A stretch of 64,000 bases of DNA from positions 16,380,204 to 16,444,203 of the forward strand of contig CM034609.1 in the NCBI GenBank assembly GCA_020091685.1, written 5' to 3'. A model generated the notes under the pieces. It was not told the DNA's origin. It ran no database searches and saw only the letters and a list, made by a program, of their open reading frames with translations. Position numbers and translations under genes: made by a program. The stretch comes from Lutjanus erythropterus. Its lineage: Eukaryota > Chordata > Actinopteri > Lutjaniformes > Lutjanidae. Positions 25,955-38,411 of the stretch are shown one piece after another. Within the stretch, counting starts at the first letter, position 1, and every line of letters starts with the position of its first letter.

Positions 25955-26048
25955 CTCAAACTTCTGTCGGAGCTCCAGGTTGACGTCGTCCACCTCGGGG
26001 ATGGGAACGTTGTAATACTCTCCCTCTTCCTGGTTCAGCAACTTGAAC
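25955..26048 (-). CDS. prkca: prkca exon: C2 end and V3 start
   Basis: This 94-bp exon has one base completing Trp then 31 codons, [18 protein letters not shown] and on to LELRQKFE, ending in phase 0. It finishes the C2 domain and begins the V3 hinge. The [17 protein letters not shown] core is almost invariant in conventional PKCs. The following VDDVN is the variable part. Acceptor follows a good polypyrimidine tract (TTTTTTTCTCTCCCAG); donor GTGAGG. Confidence 0.96.
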
Positions 26049-27239
26049 CTGGGAGAGAAAAAAAGATGGAGGAAAAGTGAATATATTTTCTAAGTGACTT
26101 TCCTTTCAGCCCTTCATTCATGCATCTGTACCTCTGTCCACTCACACTGCGGTAAAACTTTGCATTTCTGCACTACTTCAGTCATAAGTGTTTGCAGGTC
26201 TGCTCTCTGTCAACAGTGACTCTGCTTTCTCTCTAATTTACTCATCCTCTCACCCTCATGTCTAATGACCTGGACCATACAGCGCGAAACGCAGACAAAC
26301 ACACGTAGACGCACTGTTTCCAAGCTGCCGGTGCCAGCAAACGTGCAGGTTTTTCCTGGAGCTTCGAAAACTGTGCTCGCAGCGGCACTCAATCAGGCTC
26401 GGTTTAGGCTAGGGGGCGGCAGGTATGTTAACATGGAAGAGTGACTGTAACATCTCTTTGAGCGTGTGTTTATCAGTGTGAGACTGAGCAGGCAGACAAA
26501 GACAGAGAGGTGAGGAAATGACGCCAGCAGGTGCTGTTTGTCAGAGTGAATGGAGCTGAATGGAGCGGCAGTGTTTACGTCTGTTGTACGCACAATGTGC
26601 TGCTCTTTCAGTGGCCAGTGCAGTATCATGTTAACATCTTGGTGGACTGCTATGACAAATGTAAGCAAGCAGACTCTTTCTCTATATGCAAAATTAAACT
26701 TTGCTCTTGATAACCATCATTTAAGTGCTGTAAAAAGTTTGTTTAAAAAACTTCTTTGGTAAATCTAAAGAATCAGTTGGCAGCTGTGTTGCAGTAAAAT
26801 AATTTGACCTTCAAACATTTAAAGCTACATTTTCTAACTTCAATAAAAATTATTTGCTGAAACTTTATCCTGACAGTACACGAGACAGATCATTTAAAAA
26901 AATCAGCTTCCTCTGGCTCCTCCTGATACTTCTGATGGCATTTGCAAGAATCCGCTGCGCCTGAATGAAAACAACCAATCAGGGTTCAAAACAGGTAGTT
27001 GACTACTGTCACTGTATCAGCAAAAGTTATTTTTGTAGAAGTTACCAACTGTAGCTTTCAGGACCTTTGCATAAATGTGAGGAGACACCATCACTGAGCT
27101 GTATTTACAGAGTGATAAGAAGTGATCACACTGATCTCTGACTGTGAGGTTTAGTTTCTGGAAACAACTGTGAAAATATACAGGTAAAGACTCTGAAACA
27201 CTTCATTGTTGCCATAAACAGAAGGGAAAGATGACTGAC
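26049..27239 (-). other. prkca: prkca intron 7
   Basis: Intron of 1.2 kb. The open frames seen in it have no recognisable similarity. No repeats of note. Confidence 0.85.
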
Positions 27240-27374
27240 CATCCACAGTTGGGAGCTTTGATCAGCTCGGACACTCCAAACGACATGGAGCCCATGAAGT
27301 CGTTCCGGGTAGTTCGGTCCCAATCCCACACCTCAATGGACAGACGGCGGTCCTTATCTGACGCTTTCAGCTTA
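27240..27374 (-). CDS. prkca: prkca exon: C2 calcium loop 3
   Basis: This 135-bp exon starts with the T that completes Phe (ACC TT|T), reads [12 protein letters not shown], then [16 protein letters not shown] and ends at PNCG plus two bases of Trp. The loop [10 protein letters not shown] carries three calcium-binding Asp residues (human D246, D248, D254), all present. The acceptor is CAG before TAAGCTG. An alternative reading using the AAG four bases later would break the frame; the joined protein and the neighbouring exon fix the boundary as given. Donor GTCAGT. Confidence 0.96.
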
Positions 27375-27511
27375 CTGAATGTGTACACAAAGGGGGGAAA
27401 AGCGGCAATATGTGATGACAGAGGTCCTTACTTGATTTTCTTGGATTGTTAAGAATGATATAGACACTTTATTTTTATAAATAAACATACAGTATACACA
27501 CAAATACTCAC

Positions 27512-27668
27512 AAGGTGAAGGATTCATTCCAGCAGGGGTTGAGAGACGAACGGATGGTCCTGGTCTTCTGTTTGGTCTCATTCTTTGGGTCGGGGGTGAG
27601 CTTGAGTTTGACATAAGGGTCTGATAAACCATTTGGATCCATGGGAATCAGGTTCCTGGCTTCACCCA
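27512..27668 (-). CDS. prkca: prkca exon: C2 calcium loop 1 and lysine cluster
   Basis: This 157-bp exon starts with TG completing Val, then [20 protein letters not shown], on to NPCWNESFT and two bases of Phe. It holds two calcium-binding Asp (human D187 and D193, in [11 protein letters not shown]) and the lysine-rich cluster (human K197, K199, K209, K211), which in the family binds PIP2 and helps membrane targeting. All are conserved. A 137-bp intron separates it from the next exon. Confidence 0.97.
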
Positions 27669-28159
27669 CTACAAGAAGGAAGAGGGAGAGAAAATGTTAA
27701 TGTGTGCGCGTGTGCGTGTCTGTATGTATGCGTGTTTGAGCCCTGAGCCAGATTCATGACTCCACTCTGACTCAAGGGTTAAAACGGCCAGTGTGAGTCA
27801 CTGCAAGTTACTCCGAGGGGCAGACAGCTAATGATCTGAGCTTCTGCCTCAGAAAAATTGTTTCTCTCTACTATAAATGTGGATCAATCTCACACAAGTT
27901 TGACTCATTTCAAGTTGATTTTTAAATCAAGCTAGCAAAAAAAACAAATCAAACTGAAAATGTACTTCAGATGGGCAGCAGTGAATCTGGGTACAAAATT
28001 GCCCTATTTTTTTCCAGTATTTGACAGGTACTGGCCAAATTTGTAGTCTTATTTACTTATTCTATAAATGGCTTTATAATAGTTTTGAAGTTTTTTGAAG
28101 TATGGGCATTGAAAAAGGTATACTTTAAATATTGTTTTTGGTATTTCAGTACTACTGTT

Positions 28160-28480
28160 GAATCAAAAAGGATGCCCAGCCTTCGTCAGCAGTAATTAAA
28201 ATGTCTATGCAAAACATGCAAAACCACAGAGACATGTCTGTCCTGTCTGCAGTCCAGACCTGTCTCTCACTGACAATGTATCGTGTATTATGATTTGCAA
28301 AATACGACAACAGAGACAACAGACTGCTGAGCACCTGAAGTCGAATATCAATCAAGACTGAGAAAGAATTTCACTTCGAAAACGTCAAAAATTAGTGTCC
28401 TTCCCAAACGGTTACTGAAGGTTGTTCAAAGAAAAGGTGATGCATAATAGTGGTAAACATGAGTGTATATTTACAAAAAA
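28160..28480 (+). mobile_element. Tc1-like transposase C-terminal fragment
   Basis: Plus-strand sequence at about 28250-28440 resembles the last part of a Tc1-type transposase gene and its 3' flank: a segment like SPDLS, then KIRQQRQQT, then KEKVMHNSGK, with frame breaks and stops. The following 'acatgagtgtatatttacaaaaaacag' matches the 3' part of the copy at 17154-17611. No terminal repeats are seen, so it is a truncated dead copy. Confidence 0.7.
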
Positions 28481-28583
28481 CAGGATTTGTATGTATGTAT
28501 GTATGCAAGTAACTGTATTTTTAATGTATTTTATCTATTATTGTATATTATTGCTATTGTTATTGCTTTCTTTTGTTTTATTT

Positions 28584-28584
<1 letters not shown>

Positions 28585-28615
<31 letters not shown>

Positions 28616-28616
28616 C

Positions 28617-28691
<75 letters not shown>

Positions 28692-28695
28692 GTAG
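28585..28695. repeat. (GATA)n microsatellite
   Basis: About 110 bp of GATA tetranucleotide (TAGA phase) with a single C interruption near 28616 and G changes at the right edge. Confidence 0.97.
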
Positions 28696-31105
28696 AGGAA
28701 GACACAGAGTCAGTGTCAGTGTTTCCGTCCTCAGTCGCTCAGCTAATGGCTCATCAAATCAGACACCACATACTCTGAAAACAGGTGCCGCGAAGCAAAA
28801 CATACTCTGAAAATTCCCTTGAAGTTGACAGTGTGAAACAGCACCAACTGGAGAATAACACTGGTGGGTGTGAGGCCGCACGCAAATGTAAAATCAACAA
28901 AAACAAGAAATACTACTCGCCTAAAAGTCTGTCTCACACATTCTGTTGTAAAACAAGTAAATGAGGCAGGTGATAATAAAGCGACCGTCTCGTCAGTGGA
29001 GGCAGGGAGCAGGTTTCTTGCAGCGTACTCTCTTACTGTCACACAGACACACGGTTAGGTAATAGGTGAGCAGATAATGTGAGGGAGGCGTGACGTTTTC
29101 CTGTGTGATAACTGACAAGTGGGAAAAAAAGGAGTGCTGTTACATAGCAACAGGAGTAAGGGGACGGGGTGGCGTGAGCATGCCACCTTCACCATGGCGA
29201 CAATATCTACTGTAAGTGGCCAATGGGCCGACTCCAGCACTGCCCCACTTAGCAACACCATGTGAACAAACACACAATAAATGTCAACTATAGGTCAGTC
29301 ACATACATGAATGAATTAGCCAATAAATAATAGATAAAGAAAGAACAACAGGATAAATAACAGAGAAAATAAATCATTCTGACAGTGAAGACACGAACAC
29401 ACGCGCGGATGACAAAACTACAACAGACGGAGAGCAGAAACAGGATCACACTGATCCTCTAAAATGGTGTTTACAGGCTCCAACCTCCCCACTCTGCATA
29501 TTTAAATGCAATCAGACACAGTGCAGGAGGAAAGGCTGTAATCTGAGTGTTTCCGAGAGTCAGTGTGAACTTTCACACAAGGACACTGAGATTCCTCATT
29601 AAAACAGTGGTAATATATTTTCACTCCAAAGCCTAAATATTCCAGGGCTGAATACAAAGCGTACGGAAAACATTAGAAAAGGTAATGTCATTCAGAGCCA
29701 CCGCGGCTCATTTAGTCCTGTGTTTGATTAGATTTATGTGACATTTAGCTGTTTTTCATCGCTGGATGTGACAGTAATGTTTGTATGGCAACATGCTCTT
29801 AGGGGATTAAGAGGAAAAACACACAAGCAGACTGAAATGATGATGACAGAGAAACAAAGACGAATAAAGGTTCATGTTTATCGTATTAGAGCTAAAATGA
29901 CAAGTGTGAATATTTGTTTTTATCTCAGTCCTCTATCATATTAAACTGATCATCATTAACATGTTAGTACTGGTTTCAGTATTGGCCCCAAAACTCCAGC
30001 ATCAGTTGGGCTCTTGTGTCAACGGGCTTTGGAAAAATCTCACGGTGTAATGTGACGGGTCATGTGTACATGTACGTGTTTGTGACCAGCGGGGCTTCAG
30101 CTAGTCCACAGCTCATCTCGCATATGACTTGACCCGTCAGCCCAAAAGTTTTTATGCACAGTTATGGCTGTATGCTCAAGGATCTCTCATGGTGGCAGTA
30201 TATAGTAGATGACAGTATTTCACAATGTTTTAGAAACCTTAAAAACATATATAAAACCTTTATATAACTTATATAACTAACAACTGCTGACGCCTCTTAA
30301 TGGGTCATGAATGTAAATCATGAACAACTGCTGGGCTAAAAACAGTAACTAGTTATATGTAAATACATTATAAATGATAGTGGTGTAAGAAAATATCGAT
30401 CCACTCAAGTATTATGATATTAGGTTTTGTGATACTGAATTGATTCTTGTGATATCATAATATATGCTCTGATTGCATAAAAAGTAAACTTTTAACTTGT
30501 TTTATTTTTTTATGCATATGGTGGTGTGTTCTTTATAATATGAGAGAAAAGAAAGTAATCTGGTACAGTTACTAATAAAAAATGTTAGTGATTACAAAGG
30601 GGGTTCTGAATATTTTTTGGGGGGTTGCCTGACAGAGAGCTGCACTCTACTGAGTGTACTCTTCTAGTTTTAGGTCTGTGTTACACAAATACTGTACAAA
30701 AAATAAATAAATACTTGTTTCTTCTGAAGGAGAAAAACAAGCTCTAAATCTTCATTTTTATTACTGTGTGCAGAAGAAGCAAAAGAAGAGAAAGCAGGGA
30801 TGCAAAACATATTTGTGACAGAAACATGAATGAAAATATTGGTATTATACTTTGAATTTAATTCAAATAAATCAGTAAAAATCACAGGATCACAAAGAAG
30901 GACAACAAGTTGGTGATATCATGATATTTCTTGTCAGTTTTCTCCTGCTCTTCCAGTTTCATGCAGTAGAGAGCAGTGCAGGTCTCTCAGTGTCAAGCTT
31001 TTACCTTGTTCATGAATGTGTTGCTTCAACCTCAGAGTTCACTCCTTATCCAATATAAATTCTCTGCTACAGTAATCCCCTCCTGTCTTTTGTCTCTGTC
31101 ATTCT

Positions 31106-31106
<1 letters not shown>

Positions 31107-31173
<67 letters not shown>
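31107..31173. repeat. (CA)33 microsatellite
   Basis: About 66 bp of uninterrupted CA, followed by shorter CA and poly-A stretches to 31220. Confidence 0.96.
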
Positions 31174-31175
<2 letters not shown>

Positions 31176-33459
31176 TACTGTTACACAAATTCACACACAC
31201 ACACGCAAAAAAAAAAAAAATACGAGGAGCAGAAGGAAAATCTCAGCATCCCACGTTCTCATCTAAATCCTCCCCTCTGCTGGCTGTGGCAGCGTTAAAG
31301 GCATCAGTCACCTCCATGGCAACGCTGGCGCCAAACAACGCTAAAGCAACTTCGACAAGCCTGTAAACACACTAATGAGGCAAACACACGCGCACACATG
31401 CAGATAAACAGACATGCAGAAAAATAAATGACAATGCATGTGGGCAGCGATCACAAAGTGTGTTTGAAAGTTACATACAAAGTAAATGAATTTGCGCACA
31501 CACACACAATGAAACATCATCAGCAGCAGTGATCAAGGACCATCTCTGCTGTCTGTTGTTGCTTAGATACAACAGAGCTGCTTGCCTTCTGTATCCTCCC
31601 CTCCCCTCGGTCCTTATGAGGTAGTTACCAATAAAATTAGAGTGTGTGTGTTTGTCTTTATCACTTGTTTGGGGTGAAACAGACATGATAAAGACAGAAA
31701 AAGCAGATCATGTGTTTGTCTGTTAACTCAGTTAGAGACTTGAACAATCCACTTTCACTGAGACGAGGATGCTGTTTACATTATGCATCGAAGAGGAAAG
31801 CAAACCCATCAGCATGCATCCATTCTGCTACTGTCTTGCAACCATCCTGCACCAAAGCACACTGAGGTGAAATGTTTTGCTTTTACCAAGGTAAAAGAAG
31901 AAAATGCATCTCATTAAAAGAACCATTTACACCTACTGTAACACCAACCACTAACATTTGCTTCACATAAATCCAGTTAGCAAGCCAACCTGTCACTAGT
32001 AAAATATGAAGCTGGTGTCTGAGATGCTGTGTGGGTAGAAACATCTCAGCCCCATATTAAGTTTATGGCAGTTTATCTCAAGTTTGACTGTGAAGAGTGA
32101 ACAGCTATCCTTCTTAACAAAGTACATTTAAATGTACTTTATCACTGCTATTAATGTAAATGTGCATATGTGCATAACAAAGGAAGGAACAACTGGAGAA
32201 ACAATTTATAAAACTAACAACAAAGGTCATAAAACATTATATTAAGCTATTGAGGTAATCCAAAAGTAATGGAAAGAAATCATTTTCACTTTAATATTGT
32301 GGATTTCATTACTGACAGCATTTTTAAAGGTAATTAGTAACTGTATCAGAGAACACTTTTAAAGTAACCCTCCCACCTCTGATAATGTCTCTGAAAGTGT
32401 TGCGTGCTACCAGGAAAACTGAAGATAGATTCAGCTGGAGTCTGCACATGATCATTTCCCGTTTCCTCTGATATATTGTTGAGTTTCTTTGGGAGCGTAA
32501 ACACACCGTGAAACAGACAAAGAAGATGAAACACACATCCGTGCAAACATTATCCTCTGTATCTGAACTGAATGTCTGCTTAATAAAAATATGCCACAGC
32601 TAAAAATGACATCTCATTTGGATCCCGGGGTGGGTGCGTGCGGGGCTGCAGTGGGCCGACAGTGTAATCTCCCGAAAAGGCTTTGAAATTCAAATGTGGT
32701 GTTGCATAACAATGCCATGTGCAACCAATGAATGCCTGATAATCTGGGGGGAAAGCTGCATGGCCAAACAGGGGCTGGATGGATCCCTGCAGTGCACTGC
32801 CAGGGATCTGAATGCATACGTCACACACAAACACACACACACACACATACAGTGGAGGGGGGGGAGGACCAAAATGACCTTAAGATTTCTATTTCTGTGT
32901 GTGGTCGTTTTAAGGAGGCGCAATTAGGAAAGCCAACAAAGTGCCGGGTTTTAGAGGGAAATGATACTCTTCAGTGAGACTTGAGTGCGTCAGTTTTTTT
33001 TTTAAGTCTCCCCTAAAACAAAATTCATAGTAGTAGCAGCAGTGTTTTATTCAGTGAGAAAAGGTTTGAGGGAATTATTGAAAGGATAATGAGATCTGCT
33101 AAGTCCACAGCCAGGAGCAGGACAATTTACAGTAACAATACACAGTATGCAGTTTATCAAAACAAAAGCCTTTCCTTTAGCTGAGATTTAAGGGTAACAC
33201 TTTATTTAAGCCTTTCAAGAGCCAAAAATAAAAGAACAGTGTGTGTAACTGCTCAAACGCATGCTGAGCTACAAATGTTAGCACACAGCGACCAGATCTC
33301 CAGGTTTGTCCGGGGCGGTCCTGCTTTGAAGCTGGGTGTCCCGAGTCCTGACAATATCTCTACAGCTCTAAAAACACTAAAATGTCCCAGTTTTCAACAT
33401 CCACTGCAAAACTGTCCTGGTTTTCGCCATAATTTAACAGGCCTGGTTCTATGCACGCA

Positions 33460-33540
33460 TGGCACCCTCAGTTTGATATTTTGCACCCTCAGGTTAATAT
33501 TTCGCACCCTCAGTTTGATATTTTTGCACCCTCAAGGTGG
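33460..33540 (+). repeat. Short minisatellite, about 25-bp unit
   Basis: Three to four units of a 'gcaccctcagtttgatattt' block with small changes, in tandem. Confidence 0.75.
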
Positions 33541-34326
33541 TAGGTCTCAAGCACATGGACTGTGCGTCTCCATGGCCACCTTCTATCTTGGTTCATGTAT
33601 GTGCAGCAGCATAATGTGCAAAAAGGCCGGGTGAAAGTGAGCATAGATCAGATGCGAGTCACCTGACTTTTGTTTTGCGAGTCGCTTCAGTGATGTCACA
33701 TGATGAATAGAATGGCATGTAGATATTATATCTGCAAACATGGTCTTAATCTAAACTTAACCAAGCAGCTATGTGCTTAAACCTAACCAAACTGTGACTG
33801 TTTCATGGCGTTAACCACATTTTAAAATAAGGCTTTCTGGCTGCATCAGATACAACCTGTGGTTCAGCATCAGACGGTGAGGAGTGGTGACAAATCGTCA
33901 GTATGTATAGTAAATATAAACAGTGTATTTCATATTCAGGGGGAAATACCCTGCTTAACCTTCTGCCACTGAGATCCAACCCCAGATGGGAAGCGGAAGA
34001 TGGATGGCTGGATGGATGATGTAATGATTATAAATGCCACATGTGATTAAAATAAACAGTTACTGATGTATATGATAAAAATCACATACAGGCACACATA
34101 CAGTTAGTGAGATCTTAATATTTACTAAAAGGCTCTCACAATAAAAAGCCTAATATCTAAGCATTTATTTGTATGACAGGCCTGATGGTGCTGAGTTGTG
34201 TCACTGGAGGAAAAAAAATGTATTCTTGTTGAACTGTGCTTTAAACCTGAGGCAAGGATGTCAGCAGTAGGAAATCTCACCCTGAGTAAACCGCTGTGTG
34301 CTCACTTTGGCCCGATCCTCAAATGC

Positions 34327-34329
<3 letters not shown>

Positions 34330-34375
<46 letters not shown>
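34330..34375. repeat. (GT)23 microsatellite
   Basis: About 46 bp of uninterrupted GT dinucleotide in intron 5. Confidence 0.95.
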
Positions 34376-34377
<2 letters not shown>

Positions 34378-34579
34378 GCAGGTCATGGTGGGACATTTGC
34401 ATGTTCACCTTTTCTTAAAAACTCCAAAATAAACTTCCAATCATGTCCATCGGTTATTTATGTCACGTTTGCTTTAAGACACGACAAAGGGGGAGAGGGG
34501 CAAGAAAGGATGACGAAGCTGAATCAGTGGGGAAAAAGGACAAGAAAGGATGGAGTAAAATTAAACATTTCAAGCAAGG

Positions 34580-35564
34580 TACACTCTCACCCCTTATAAA
34601 GGTTCCATGTTGACCCCGTTCAGGGCGTTCTACATAGAACCAAACATAAAGGGTAATACCTAGAGCCATCTGTTAGTGTTCCCACCGAGAACCTCCTATG
34701 TGAGGTCTGACAGTGAAACCCTCTATGGTGCAATGATTTGACCAAATAAGTTGGTTCTTGAACCCGTTCTGTTCAAGATCCTTGGAACCTCGGTGCTATC
34801 TAGTGAACCGGCTTGTGTTTCCACTAGTTTTGAGTGGAACCATTGTAATCAAGGATGTCATCAACAGAAAGCGCTGCTCAGCCCACAACAACCTGTAGAA
34901 TATGAAATGCCCACTTTGGTTCCCAAGGAAAACCAACTATTTTTTGGTTTCGAGACACTTATTTTTTGGTGGAAATGCTCAGAACAATTCAAAATTACAT
35001 GACTGAACCAGAACAGGGCTGGTTGGTGGGGAAGGCCTTTCTGGGGATTCTATCAGAACCTGTCCACATACTAACAAGAACCCCCTCCAGGGAGTCCTAC
35101 CAAGAACCCTTTTATATTCCAAGGAATTCATCTAGAACCCACCCAGGGGATTCTACCAAGAAACCTATTTATATTTCAGGGGTTTCATCTAGAAACCACC
35201 AACAGAGATGTAAAAAAAGAAAATACCCTTTTTCTAAGGGTTTCATGTGTAATCCTCTTGTCTCAAGAAGGTTCTGCATAGAACCATATTGTACTCTACA
35301 GATGAGGCAAAAACACGAGAACGCAAGTAAGATGAGTTCAGTGAGGGCGTTCTAGATACATCTGCATTTAAAAATACCATTTGAACTGTGGATGGTTGAA
35401 TATTTGAGGGTGAAGATCTTTTAAAACCCATCCTTAAAAAAGTCCCTTCTTCCAAAAAGGGTTCTTAGTGGAACCCTTAGTCTGTCAAAGAACCCTTAAT
35501 GAACACTTCCTTCAAAAAAGGGTTCCACAGGAGGAACCATTTTGGAACCCTTGTCCAGAGTGTA
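34580..35564. mobile_element. GGTTC/GAACC-rich element, copy 1
   Basis: About 985 bp, bounded by an inverted pair 'tacactct' (34580-34587) and 'agagtgta' (35557-35564). The interior is filled with alternating GAACC(CTT) and (AAG)GGTTC words in both orientations, giving many internal inverted repeats. It resembles a widespread fish non-autonomous DNA element whose end I know as 'ctaagagtgta'. No protein is encoded. Confidence 0.65.
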
Positions 35565-36685
35565 TGAGAAGAAGAAAGAAATGAGATGTTCAAGACAGAA
35601 GGAAAAGGAAAAATCACTTAAGTGAGTTTCAGCTGGTTGAAAACGAGAGGATGGTAGAAAAAAAAAAGACAGAGGCTGATGTCTTATTGAAGAAGGAGAG
35701 GAAGGCAGAAAAATGACACCTGAATGAACAGGAGCTCAGCAGGTACAGATGTGAAACCGGATGACGAGAGCTGGGGGCGACACATGCTGAGGTGTCGAAG
35801 GAACAGGTAGGAGAAGATAGCAGAAAATGTGAACGTTGGAAGAAGGGATGGGCAGGAAATAAAGAGGGAAAAGATGAGGGACGGGAGGTTCATGGAGAGA
35901 CAGGGAGAGAGACCAGGAGATGTGTCTGTTTTTCTTTGCCGGAAAGATTTAATCAAGTTCACATCAGTGCAGTGAACCACAAAGGCCCGCTGCTTGTCTG
36001 TAGGAGCCAGAGGGGAGCCAGAGAACAAGCTGAGGCTTCACTGTTCAGACCGCTGCCATTAGAGAGGTCGAAAAAAAAAAACCATCTTAAACACTGCAGA
36101 ACATACACTTCCTCTGCCTCCTCTCCCTCCTGCACTGTTCTCTGTATCGATCTTTCTCTTTCTTCCTCATGCATGCTGTCCTTCACAGTCCACGCTTTGT
36201 CTCAACTCGTCCATCATTTTCATTTATCTCCGCCTTTCTATTCTTTTAATCTCACTCTGAGAGTATCAGTCACATTAAGTAAAATTCAAAACCAGTACCT
36301 CATTCCACAAATCATGACCCAGTTACTCAAGTTTTCTTTCCAGTAGAAAAACAGTAGTTCTGGTAGGTTCTACTGCAGAAGGTAAGTGGTTCCTACATGA
36401 AGAGGATGTTCCACATTTTTTTTGGTGCACTACATACATTAGATTATTCTGTCATAAGACCATCAAGTAAAGTGGCATATTTTGGACTTGCCGTGAAAAT
36501 GTAATTAAGCTTTATTACCCAGTCAAATGCTTTTATAATGGTGTCATTAATAATTTATTGACTTAAACTGAAGATACAGCATTTGGACTTGGTCATAAAG
36601 ATAGACTGATTCAGTTTCACCGCTCTCATTAGCATTGTTTAAAAGAGAAGGCAGCCGTTTTCAGCAGAAAAAGCTCTGTATGATA

Positions 36686-36942
36686 TAGGGCTGGGCATCA
36701 GTACCCAGATACAGACCCAAGCATTCCTCGATAAAAGTCGAACATGGTGTTTTTCAGAACGTGGTGTTCAGAATGCAGAGATACCACCAAACATAAAATG
36801 ATTATACTACCCGCCTAAATGTATACAATGAAGAATTACCTCAGGAATGCTTCCATTCACATGATGGGTATCAAATGAAGTACTTTAATGGTTTCTGCTT
36901 CACTTTAAGGGTATTGTAATTTCTGAACGATACCCAGCCCCA
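36686..36942. mobile_element. Probable hAT-type MITE with target duplication
   Basis: The 257-bp unit has ends 'tagggctggg' and 'cccagcccca', inverted at about 9 of 10 bases. It is flanked by direct repeats 'tatgata' at 36679-36685 and 36943-36949. A 7-8 bp target duplication and this end fit hAT-type non-autonomous elements, many of which carry 'gggctgggtatc' ends. There is no coding capacity. Confidence 0.65.
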
Positions 36943-38078
36943 TATGATACCTGCATGGCACCAGACGGACAATGTTGGCAACCAGCTGGGGAACATAGTA
37001 GAGCTTTTAGCGGCTAAAGAGTTTCCCTCAGGGATTGATGGAGACCAAAAAGGGAGCAATTCGTCAGGTGGACATAAAACAAAAATAATTAATCTTTAAA
37101 GTTGTTTATCCAGCAAAAATGCCAAACAATAACTGGTCCCAGCTTCTCAAACACAAGCATTTGCAGTTTTTCTCTGTTTTTTCTTTTCTTTTTTTCTAGT
37201 GTAAATTTAGTTGTTCGTCTCACTAATAATTTGAGCATGTCATCCTCGGCTATAGTAAACTGTGATACAGTTTTGACATTTTTTGGCTAAACATCTCAGT
37301 GATTAACCAGAAAAAAAATACTTGTTGCGGCTCTGATAACAACAGCCAGAGCAGCCGTATGATGAAGGGAAAACAGACACAGAAGTCCAGAATTGTTTTT
37401 TAAATACCAGACACCACATATGCCAGTAGCAGGTGCTGCAGAGCGGTCTGTTGTACACGTTCACTTGAAGTCGACACAGCGTTAAGCAGCAGCAACACTT
37501 TCATAAACACCGGGGCACTGGTGGGTGTTTTGGTGTTTGCACGCATAAAATAAAGAGAAAGCACATCAGTTTAACCTGGCAACAGTCGTCTCTCCCACTC
37601 TCTCTGTGAATGTGAGCCAGTTCACTCGTGTCCATTCAGCCTAATGTGAAAAGAGGTAACCATGTCAAAGAGATCACCACTGTTGATGATCTGCCTCATT
37701 TCCTCGCTCTCGCTCACGGTGGTCGTCACATCACAGACCTCGTTCAGCAGTAAAACACACGAGAGAGCTGGATGTCCTGTACAGTAGAGCAAATAAAAAG
37801 ATGGCGACATAATAAACCGAAAAGCAATTCAAGCAGAGCAAACAAATCATGTAAGACTTCTGCGAATACTTCTGCCTCTCCTTCTGTATTTCTGTCCACC
37901 ATAAACAAACAAACACATTTTTATGAAGGCAGTATATTTCAAAGTCAATCATATCTGCTGCTCTGTCCCTGCTGTAGCTGCAGGTTATTCCTGTCTGATC
38001 CCTGCTGAGTTAAAAACACTTTATTGGCCTCAGCACTCATATTCCCTGACCACCACTGTCTCGCCATGCCATGTCTGT

Positions 38079-38080
<2 letters not shown>

Positions 38081-38120
<40 letters not shown>
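38081..38120. repeat. (GT)20 microsatellite
   Basis: Forty bases of pure GT. It lies 130 bp left of a long CA tract on the same strand. Confidence 0.97.
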
Positions 38121-38122
<2 letters not shown>

Positions 38123-38250
38123 CAGACAGAGAGGTTGTGGAAGTGACCCAGCAGTCATTTCTCTCCCTGCCAAAGGGGTTTTAACACCAGAGAGTCGTCC
38201 ACTCCAGGTGCTGCTTTTGAGTGACAGGATAATTTGGAGGTGATGAGAAT

Positions 38251-38306
38251 ACACACACGTACGCACACACACACACGCACACACACGCACACACACACAC
38301 ACACAC

Positions 38307-38367
<61 letters not shown>
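38251..38367. repeat. (CA)n microsatellite, interrupted
   Basis: About 117 bp of CA dinucleotide with scattered CG interruptions in its left half and a pure run at its right. Confidence 0.97.
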
Positions 38368-38369
<2 letters not shown>

Positions 38370-38411
38370 GGTTATAAAGGCAGTCAAAACCTAATTAATT
38401 CTGCTGACACA

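Noticed and set aside
27203-27388. Minus-strand frame open through the exon acceptor, beginning MYTFSKLK
   Set aside because: The frame stays open into the intron and imitates the true TFKLK by chance. The join with the previous exon (ACC TT|T AAG) gives the family sequence, so the real boundary is at 27374.
33239-33634. 131-codon plus-strand open frame
   Set aside because: Its middle is the short minisatellite at 33460-33540; no domain or splice support.
35792-36346. 184-codon plus-strand open frame in intron 5
   Set aside because: Low-complexity, rich in Lys/Glu/Arg then Ser/Leu, with no known domain, no splice context and strong purine bias. A chance frame.
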